NCBI GenBank assembly: GCA_024867545.1
Contig: JANFNE010000011.1
Span: 1,364,001 to 1,428,000 of the forward strand
Source of the DNA: Phytopythium helicoides
Taxonomy: Eukaryota; Oomycota; Peronosporomycetes; Pythiales; Pythiaceae
Direction of reading: 5' to 3'
Length of the DNA stretch: 64,000 nucleotides
Each line of letters starts with the position of its first letter. Positions within the stretch are counted from its first letter, which is position 1. The notes under the pieces were generated by a model. The model saw nothing but the letters and a program-made list of their open reading frames with translations, had not been told where the DNA came from and did no database searches. A program made the translations under genes and the position numbers. This document shows positions 40,372 through 48,986 of the stretch, piece by piece.

Positions 40372-41414
40372 ATGCTTGTCACCCAACCGGCAGCCCGTGC
40401 TGGTGCGGCGCTGTGGCGCTCGATGGCGAAGGCGACGCGCCCGCCGGGGCGGCGTGTGGTGCTGTGCGTTGACTTTGATGAGACGGTGACGCGGCGCGAC
40501 ACGATCGAGCGGCTGTTCGGCCTGGCGGGGGCGGCGCGCAGTGACCAACAGCAGCACAAGGCGATCGTCCAGCAGCTCGTCGACCAGTATGTGGACGAGA
40601 CCGCGCGTTTCCTCGCTCCATATCGACTGGACGAACCGAAGCGGCATCAACAATTCGACAGCGAAGGGCTGCAAGGATTCCTCGAGGGGTATGCGGCCAC
40701 GGACTGGCGGTCGGTGCAGCGCGTGATGCAGTCTCGGTCGCTCAGTGGCATCCACACCGAGGCTATTCGAGATGCTGGGCGAGAGATCGCTGTCAGGGAC
40801 GGCTGTGCTTCAGTGTTGCGAGCGACATCAGACGTCGTGGTGATTTCGACGAACTGGAGCGCGTTGATGGTGTCGAGCGCGTTGGAAGAAGCGCTTGGAG
40901 AGGGAATGGGAGGCGTCCGCGTCATTGCCAACGGTGAGAAAGCTACTTCGATTAATATGTACCTATCATTGCAACATCTGACGTTGTTTGGTTTCGTGAT
41001 GAAACAGAGCTGGAAACAGATAAATATGCCGTTACCACTGGACAGATTACCATGCGAGTGCAGTCACCTGTCGATAAAGCAAGCGAGGTACTGCGTGTTC
41101 GTGACGTCTGCAAGGAAGAAAACCCTTCATTGCCATACCCTCTTGTCGTGTTTGTTGGAGACGGAGTCAACGATTTGCTCGCGATGCTTGAAGCAGACGT
41201 TGGGATTGCTCTGTCTAGCGAAAAGAATGTACATGGAACATCGACAATGTTAGAGAAGGTCGCTCGGCACTATGGAGTATCCATGGAGCCGCTCCAACCT
41301 TTCAACTCAGCGGCGGAATGTGCGGAAGCATCAAGCCTAGCCAAGGCGAAGCTGTCTCGAACCATCTTTTCAGCTGCATCATGGGGTGAGATTGCACGAT
41401 TGACTGAAAAATGA
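40372..41414 (+). CDS. HAD phosphatase, like the thiamin-monophosphatase half of plant TH2, 2 exons
   Basis: Exons 40372-40933 and 41008-41414; 322 residues. The intron opens GTGAGA and ends ACAG, phase 1. HAD motifs: nucleophile in VLCVDFDETVTRRDT, motif II Ser/Thr in VVVISTNWS, and motif IV in FVGDGVNDLLAMLEADVGI. The joined second half (ANELETDKYAVTTGQITMRV, then SPVDK) closely follows the C-terminal HAD domain of plant TH2, which dephosphorylates thiamin monophosphate. There is no TENA/thiaminase domain fused here. The first 28 residues are Arg/Ala-rich without acids, a possible mitochondrial presequence. The substrate is inferred from family resemblance. Confidence 0.8.
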
Positions 41415-41561
41415 CACGTTTATTTAGAAAGCGGGCGCTACAATGCCCAAGTGACATGGTTCATCGACGGTTCTGAGGTGTGCTTTCCTCCCGAAAAAAA
41501 AATGCCGCGCTTTTGACTTGCCTTGCTGGCGTCACCCATGCACGGATGGGATAATCGCAGT

Positions 41562-42993
41562 TTATAGAAGGATCTCGTCGTGATAGCTCTGCGTGAGAGT
41601 CTTGTGTGGAAGCACGATGCAGTTTCGGATGATTACCTCAGGGTTGGCGACGACCGACACGCCGAAAATGGTCACGTCGCGCACAAGCGCAGTCTCGGCC
41701 GAGTTGACACGGATCTGGGATGCGTTCGGTGGCTGTCCTTCGACACGCGCCCACTGACCAATGATTGAATTCCACCCAATCACCGAAAACAGCACGCAAG
41801 CGTGATCCTTAATGGTGACGCCCTCGAGCACAATCGAGTGCGCGACACGAGCACCAGGCCCAATGGTGACCCCAGCAGCGATGGTCACGTTCGGCCCGAG
41901 CTTTGCCGTTGGATGTACTTGTGCAGATGGGTCGATGACGACATTACCTTCGATTTGAGGCGACAGCTTCCCACCAGTAGCACTCAATGCACTCGGATTC
42001 GTGTACCGGAAGCGTTGCATGTACAGCTCCGAGCACGTGACGGCCATGCCAGGCGTCTTGATCTGACACCAAAAGTCGCCGAGCTCGAACAGAAAAATGT
42101 CCCCCTGGCCGGCAAGCGGGAGCAGAATGTCCTGTTCGAGGCTGCCAAGCAAACAACGCAGACCAAATGAACTTGTCAGTAAATGCCAACGATTTAGCTA
42201 GCGATGCACGGGATCGTTGGTCGCACCGAAGGTTGTCGAGGTTGCTGAATTCTGGGAAGAGCTTTTTGAGGTCGTGCTCGGCGTTGGCCTCGGCGCTGGA
42301 CTCGCTGCGCAGACGCTGCCGGCTGATCCTGTCGCCGACACTGATAATGGTTTCCATGAGCGCGACATCGAAGAGATAGATGCCGCAGTTGATGATGTCG
42401 CTGACGAAGGTCTCTGGTTTCTCAGCCCAGTGCAAAATCTCCTTGGTCATGGGGTCGGCAACGAGACATCCGTACTTCTTGGCCTCGTCATGGAAGACGC
42501 GCTTACCGAGCACGGTAACGTTGCCCTGGTGGCGCATGTGGAAGTGCATCATCTCGTTGAGCGGGAAGGAGCAGCAGACGTCGCAGTGCAGCACGAACAG
42601 GCTGGCGGGGTTGCCCTGCAGGATCTCGTCCTGGAACCGGCGGATGCCGCCGGCCGTGCCGAGCGCCTTGTCCTCCTTGAGGTATCGGATGGGAACGTTG
42701 AAGCGGCGGTAGACCGAGTCGAAGAAGCGCGTGAAGAGCCCCTCGTCGTACGAGCCGATCATGAGGATCTCGAGCAGGTTGGGCACGCGCGCACAGGCCT
42801 CGACGTGGAAGTAGAGCATCTCGCGGCCCGCGATGAGGAACAGCGGCTTGGGCAGGTCCAGCGACAGCGGGCGGAAGTGGTTGCCCTGCTGGTTGGGCCC
42901 GCCGATGAGGATCACGGCCTTGGACCGCGGGAACACGACCTCCTCCTGCTGCATCCTGGCGCTGGCGCTCGTTTCTCTCTTGGCGACTGACAT
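41562..42993 (-). CDS. GDP-mannose pyrophosphorylase alpha-like protein (GMPPA), 2 exons
   Basis: Exons 42993-42227 and 42141-41562; 448 residues (human GMPPA 420). The intron is 85 nt, GTGCGA to GCAG with a TACTGAC branch site, phase 2. The N-terminal nucleotidyltransferase domain carries KAVILIGGPNQQGNHFRPLS and LPKPLFLIAGREM, the signature loop of sugar-1-phosphate nucleotidyltransferases in the GMPPA form. The C-terminal half is a left-handed beta-helix of hexapeptide repeats (GNVVIDPSAQVHPTAKLGPN). In animals GMPPA is an allosteric partner that lets GDP-mannose inhibit the catalytic GMPPB. An acid/Ser-rich insert (SESSAEANAEHD) sits before the helix. Cytosolic; part of GDP-mannose supply for glycans. 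Confidence 0.9.
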
Positions 42994-43186
42994 GGGACCG
43001 CTGGTGGATCAGGCGGGCTATCTGTGCAGTGGTCGGGTCGATATGCGTCTATTTACGTCTATTAATGCGATAAATATGCCTTTTTCTATATATTAAACAA
43101 TATTAAATGATCTAGTCATGTGATTTCCGCAAACTCGAGTCTGGAAGGTTTCCCCTGCGAGAAAGTCCAGGTTGCGAGGCGACACC

Positions 43187-45385
43187 ATGCAGTTCACCGA
43201 GCTGAGCGAGCTCAACCACGTGGTGGGGCTCATGCGCCTCACGGCGTGCAACAGCCCCACGTTCCACGACCGACAGGACTCGGAGGTGGACCGCATCTAC
43301 AACTCGTCGCCCAAGGTCGAGGTGCAGATGATGCGCAACTCGTGGATCGACAAGATGACGGCCTTCAAGCCCATGTCGCCCGTGCCCGCCGCCAAGAAGA
43401 CGCCCACCATCGCAGCCGCCAAGATCCCGGCCGCGGCCAAGGGCGGGCCCATGGACGCCGCGGGGGCTGGCGGAAAACCAAGGCCAGACGCCAACGGGAA
43501 GGCAGCGGCGGCCGCGAAAGACGAGCAGCAGGGCGACGCTGGCAAAGGTGCGCGTAGTCGCTGTGTGCGACCCCCATTCGAGCTGGTAGCTGACCATTGG
43601 GACTACAGACAAAGCGGACAAGGCTGCTACTGGAGGAGAGAAGAAGGACAGCGACGCTGCCAAGCAACCGGACGATGGGTTCCACTTTGAAAAAGAGGAC
43701 GTGGCACCGATCTCGTTCCACGAGGTATCGCTTTTGGACAAGATACTCAAGGGGTCTGCTGCGGCGCCGATGGGCCAGCGTGCACCCATGAGCACTGACG
43801 GAGGCGCAGTTCTGCACCTCACAATCTACCTTCCGACGCGGTCAGAGATCAAGATCGATGTGCGCGAATCGTCGTCTGGTATCGCTGTTGTTGTTTCGCG
43901 GAGCTAACGTTGCCTTGTGTGTTCAGCTGTACGATGTGTCCACAGTCGACGAGTCGATCCAGGAAATCTTACGAGCTCACCAAGCACAAAAACTTCAACC
44001 TCCTCTCTATTACGGTCACCCAGAGTGCTACGAACTACGGCTCCACGATTCTGACGGGTACCCTGATGAAGACTTCCCTGGTAACAAATTGTACACATTA
44101 TATCTATCTCATCAATTAGCCTCTAACAACAGTCCTGTTCGTCCCGCAAAGCACTCGACCGATCGCGAAAGATCAAGAACTTCGGTGACGCAGGAGGTCA
44201 TGAATACTGTCTTTGCGAACGTCCAGACGCGTGTCCACCGTCAGGCGATGGTGGAGCAGGTACGAGAGCCATTGTTTTATGGGTTTGGTGACTTTCTCTA
44301 ACATGAGTGATTTTATTGTGGTTACAGCTGCAGCAGCACCTGCACCCGTGGCGAAGGCGCCAACCATTGCTGAGAAGGCACCTCTCGCTGGCGAGAAATC
44401 GATCCTCAAGATTTACATGTACGTTGCACTCGCACGCTCTCTCATCATTCGCATGGTTTCGAGACGAATGGTGACATGTATTCGTATGATTGATCTGTGA
44501 TAGGCCAAAGAGTGATGATTACACCGTCGTTGCCATCGATAACAACACGGTGGGTCAGGATCTGCTGCCGACGTTGAACAAGAAGCATCGCCTGCAGCTA
44601 TTCCAAGAACTGTACGTCTTGAAGATCAGCGAAGCAGAGCGTGAGCGCCTCGACTTGGCGAGCGATGAAATTGATATGCAAACCAAGCTCCGGCCATTGA
44701 ATCTCCATGAGGTGACACTTGCACCGAGTACGTATTCCTGGTGTAAATGGTGGTACATAACAATCAGCCTTCATGCTAACTGTGACGGTGTCAACAGAAA
44801 TATTTGCCGATGCTCCACAAATTGCGGCACCAGTTTCGAACGTCGTCGAAGAGGCAGTGCATTTGGACTCTCGTTCGCGACCTCCACCAGAGACGTTCAT
44901 GTTCAACGACGTGACGGCGGCGATGTTCAAAGAGTGGCATGTTATCAAGAAGAACAAGTACGGCAAGCGCCAGCAGCGAATGCTCGGCATTGATCTCAAC
45001 AAACTCTACAATCGGAAAGTGGGCGAGCGGGTCATCAAATCGCGCAACACCACCAAGATTGTACGTTTTGAATATCCATTCAGAGGTGAGGTCTGCAGTT
45101 ATCTGACTCTGTCGTGTAGGCGGAGCGTCCGATGTCGAGTGTCGGCTGGGTTCGCTTCAATACGGACCCGTCCGAGTTCCAGATCTACTACAAGGACAAT
45201 ATCGAGGAGATCGTGACAGACTACACTGCCGATTCCCCTTACGAGTGTGGTGCGTGCCCCTTCTTATTGTTATGTTTTTTGGGGAATCTCTTTGCCAATG
45301 ATTTCTTATGTCAACGTCCCACCGTTTGCTCTCTTCAGCCGAGATTGTTGCCAAGCTCAAGTACATCTTGTCTCGACGAAAGTAG
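43187..45385 (+). CDS. SIN1/Avo1-type TORC2 subunit, 9 exons
   Basis: Exons 43187-43547, 43609-43859, 43927-44080, 44152-44259, 44328-44418, 44504-44727, 44798-45060, 45120-45249, 45339-45385; 542 residues, all phases consistent. Ala/Lys-rich residues 60-130 are a linker. The CRIM domain follows (ISFHEVSLLDKILKG), then a ubiquitin-like fold beginning LHLTIYLPTRSEIKIDLYDV and containing ECYELRLHDSDGYPDEDFPA. A Raf-type RBD-like part covers LKIYMPKSDDYTVVAIDN. The C-terminal PH domain starts at FNDVTAAMFKEWHVIKKNKY and ends at the last exon (EIVAKLKYILSRRK). SIN1 places TORC2 at the membrane and recruits AGC kinase substrates. Short exons and the tiny last one of 47 nt make automated annotation error-prone. 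Confidence 0.88.
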
Positions 45386-45794
45386 CTGAATGCCTGCCAA
45401 GTTGCAGGTGGTATCATCTTTCTGTACATCGTGGCGTTACAATTCCCTACCTACATATGTCCTTTGCATTCCATGTTCTAAAGTGCATATGACTGTGAAA
45501 GCAAAAGACCACCGAGTGGGCACGAAATGTTGTTGCGCGTCTCAATTTTATTCACCAGGTTTACGTTCCCAACGCAGCGCACTCTCCAAGCCCAAGCACA
45601 GCTCAGATCCAAGCCCACGACTAGCCGAAGCGGCCGAAGCTCAGAAATGAAACAACACCGACGGGAGCAAGAAGAACACGCGACGCACCGCCTCCGTCCA
45701 AACCGAACAAACGCGATGGAAGCGAGCCGCGACACCAGCTGACGACGCGGTGGGAGACTCGTGGTATCGACGTATCGACTCAAGGACCCACTGC
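45386..45794. other. tail-to-tail gap, SIN1 / eL18
   Basis: About 410 bp holding the 3' ends of two convergent genes. No third gene recognised; long frames here are antisense extensions of eL18. Confidence 0.5.
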
Positions 45795-46742
45795 TTAGAC
45801 CTTGAAGCCACGGCTCTTTCGGCGACCACGGGCCTGCTCGAACTTGCGGCCCTTGCTGCGCACGTACGGCTTGACGTGGTCGTGCGTGTGCACCGACTCG
45901 AGCGTCGACTTGTGGCCGAAGTGGCGGTACACCTCGCGGGCCGTGCGACGGCCACGGAGCAGCACCGTGTTCGAGCCCTTGGGAGCACGCAGAGCGAGCT
46001 GGTCGAAGCTCAGGCACTCACCGCCAGCCTTGACGATGCGAGCGCGGGCCGTCTCCGTGAAGTGCAGAGCGACGATCGAGAGCTTGGGCACGTTGAGGAG
46101 ACGGATGTCGTCCGTGATGGTGCCGACGACGACGGCGATCTTGCCCTCGTGCGCCTTCATGTAGCGGGCGACGCGAGCGATCGACATCGGGGCCTGGTTG
46201 GTGTTGCTCTGGTAGAGACGGCGGAGCACGATCTCGTTGAACTTGGCACCGGTGCGGCGAGCCAGGAAGCGGTACAGCTACAAAAACGACAAGCAAGCAG
46301 GGGGGAGCAGGGGGGCGTTTCCGCCAACGCACACGTTAGCCCATGTGTTGTTGCTAAGAACTCAATGGGGGGACCGTGGCTAGGTACTTACGCGAACCAG
46401 CAGGTTCAGGTACACATTGTCCGACTTGGGCGCCGTGCGGTTCTTCTTGCCGACAACCTTGCCACCGGCAACAATATCGATACCCTGTCGTCGCAATCCG
46501 CTGGTCAGTCGCTGCTCTCATCTCGTCGAGGCCGTCGAGGCGCTGCGGAGGCTGGCGGGGTCGCTGGAATCGACGGACGCCACCAGCACCACCGACGAGC
46601 AGCTCCATGTCAACGCCGCGACGTCGTAGCTGCTCGCGTGGCCCATCCCCTCCGCCGCCACGTCTTATCCGTCGCTTCCTCCTCCGCCTCCGCCTCGCCC
46701 CGACCGCCGCCTCAGCATCGCTCGCTCGCTCGCACGCACCAT
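45795..46742 (-). CDS. RPL18: 60S ribosomal protein eL18, 3 exons with an ATG-only first exon
   Basis: Exons 46742-46740, 46484-46392, 46277-45795; 192 residues (human 188). The coding part of exon 1 is just the ATG, followed at once by GTGCGT; intron 1 is 255 nt and intron 2 is 114 nt (GTAAGT, GCTAACG branch site, TTTTTGTAG). The protein begins [20 protein letters not shown], in line with the family start, and contains [48 protein letters not shown]-like [18 protein letters not shown] and the terminal [20 protein letters not shown]. It is a structural protein of the large ribosomal subunit. An intron just after the start codon, long relative to its neighbours, is typical of ribosomal-protein genes whose first intron helps expression. 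Confidence 0.93.
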
Positions 46743-47171
46743 ATTGCTTGGCCTAAAATTGAAACTTGATGGCGTCGGGAGCCTGCGCGCAGGCGGCTCG
46801 AGCTCCTGCGGCCATCGGTCGGTTGGTTCCCAGCGCTTGGGGCGACAGCGGCCGGTCCGCGGTTCACCCGAACCGCCCTCCGGTTCGGCGGCGATTAGGG
46901 CAGTTCAATATCCACCAATCAGATGGTGTCGACAGGTTTCTCGTGGCGTGGTCCACTCCAGCAGCTCCTTGGCCACTGAGGGCACGCGCTCATCTGGTTA
47001 CACGAGCACGCGCGGCCGCCTCGCCCGCCGCTCTTGCTGCGCTCGCCGAGGGCTCCGCTCGCTCGCCGCGCTCGTCGCATCGACCCGCGCCACTCCCGCG
47101 CTCCGTCAGCTCCGATTCGGTGGTCCTCCGGGCGTTTTTGGTCCGCTGGCAGTCGAGAAAACAGCGCCGAC
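46743..47171. promoter_or_regulatory. divergent promoter, eL18 / hydroxylase-sulfotransferase
   Basis: 429 bp between divergent ATGs. A CCAAT box lies at 46915-46919 (CACCAATCAG). The segment is GC-rich with several overlapping frames on both strands, none with family resemblance. Confidence 0.45.
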
Positions 47172-48904
47172 ATGACAGGATACTCGGAAGGATACGCGAC
47201 GGTGCCGCTCGAGTGCGACGCGCTGCTGCCTGCGCCTCTGCAGCTGACGACGAGCGGCTAACGGCGCTGATGACGACGCAGGCAGAAGACGGTGCCGCTG
47301 TGCGAGCTGGACGCGGAGGAGGCCGGCAAGTTCGCCATGGTGGTGGAGCGGCAGCAGGGCGTCGACATCTCGCTGCTGCAGGCGCGCATCCGGCGAGAGG
47401 AGCCCGCGCTGTGGGACCCCGCGCACCAGAAGGACAACGTGCCGATCCACCGCGCGGGCCACGACCGGTGGGGCATCGGCAAGGTCGTCTTCATCTTCTG
47501 CGACGACTACATCAGCCGCGTGTACACGTTCCCGTGGTTCCACACGTGGCGCAACGAGCTCGAGCCCGTGTTCCAGCAGATCGGCATCCCGTTCGACCGG
47601 GTCATCCGCTGCATCCTGGCATCCATGCCGCCTGGAGCTGACATCCCGGCCCACCACGACACGGGCAACTGGGTCTCGCACTCGCACCGCATGCACATCC
47701 CCATCTTCACGAGCCCAGAGATCGACTTCATGGTCGGACCCAACGTCGACCAGATGACGCGCTACGAGTTCAAGCAGGGCAACCTCTACGAGCTCAATAA
47801 CATCAGCAAGCACCGCGTCAAGAACAACTGGGACCAGCACCGCGTGCACATGATCTTCGACTACGTCGAGGAGAGCTACCCGCTCGAGCGCATGCAGCTG
47901 ACGCCCGACATGGTACTGCACCAGACGCGCCGCACGCTCGACCTCTCGACCGATTTTGGCTCGCGCGTGCCACCCAGCTTTATGGTCATTGGTGCGCAAA
48001 AAGCTGGGACGACCTCGCTCTACGACTACATTGTGCAGCATGACCTCGTGGTGTCGGCCAAGCGCAAGGAGACTCATTACTTTGACTGGCGCTGGAACAA
48101 GCAGTTGCCTGACTTCGCGTCCCCCGAAGGCGCGGAGAAACACCGCGAGTATTACCACAACTTTTTCGACAAGCCACTGTTGTCCAAGTGTCCTTCCTTG
48201 TACACTGGCGAGGCGACGCCCAGCTACATGCTTGGCGGTAGCGTTGTGATCAATCGTATGAAGAAGGTGATCCCCGACTGTCGCAAAATCCTGGCTATTC
48301 TGCGAAACCCCGTCGACCGCGCATATTCGCACTACTGCATGACAGCGGACACAGATGGCTCACCACAGCAACTGCGCAACCGCGGTCATCAGCACCTTAA
48401 GGGCCGTAGCTTCGAGACGATTGTAGACGAGGAGATCGAGGAGCTAGCACTCCTCGGCGTGCACCCGGACATGGACTTTGCCGAGTTCGATGACAAGGTG
48501 ATGCGCTCCCGCCTCGACTTTGACCACGGCGCGCACTCGTACGTAGCTCGCGGACTGTATGCACTTCAGCTCGCTGGCTGGCTGGATGCATACCAGCGCG
48601 AAAATGTACTTGTGCTGTCTCTGGATGATATGAAGGGCACTGAGAAGCTTCATGTACGTTGATTGGTATTGTTGTGGTATGTCTGCACCTGTGAAACTCA
48701 TAGTGATATGCAAACCTACAGGCGGCTATGGACAAAGTCTTCGAGTTCCTCGAGCTACCTCCGCATCGCATCCAGGACGAATCGGCCAAGAACACTCGCA
48801 AGTACGAGCCCATGGCGGCGGCGACGCGCCAGAAGCTCGTCGACTTCTACGCGCCATACAACCAGAAGCTCAACGAATTGCTCGGCCGAAACTTTGACTG
48901 GTAG
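47172..48904 (+). CDS. fusion of aspartyl/asparaginyl beta-hydroxylase and sulfotransferase, 3 exons
   Basis: Exons 47172-47212, 47282-48653, 48722-48904; 531 residues. The middle exon is one unbroken frame covering both domains, so the fusion does not depend on splicing choices. Residues about 30-215: double-stranded beta-helix of the Asp/Asn beta-hydroxylase family, with iron-ligand candidates in ADIPAHHDTGNW (about 138) and ISKHRVKNN (about 191), and Arg in DQHRVHMIFD for 2-oxoglutarate. Residues about 245-530: sulfotransferase with the 5'-PSB loop MVIGAQKAGTTSLYDYIVQH (about 248) and the 3'-PB segment ILRNPVDRAYSHY. The cofactors would be Fe(II)/2-oxoglutarate and PAPS. No signal peptide or membrane segment is seen. 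A natural guess is two-step modification of one substrate (hydroxylate, then sulfate), which is inference. Confidence 0.88.
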
Positions 48905-48986
48905 ACGACCCCGTAGATAGCAAGGATCGTTTACATCAAAAGTGACGATACCGACTCGTCACTTTCCAAGCCACGCTACTTGTTCC

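Noticed and set aside
42217..42990. 257-codon plus-strand frame over GMPPA
   Set aside because: Exact opposite of the nucleotidyltransferase exon; no domain.
45750..46769. 339-codon plus-strand frame over eL18
   Set aside because: Antisense of a ribosomal protein gene; low-complexity Leu/Val/Arg composition.
47106..48332. 408-codon minus-strand frame over the hydroxylase-sulfotransferase gene
   Set aside because: Antisense shadow with Val/His/Arg-rich composition; the plus strand has both domain signatures.
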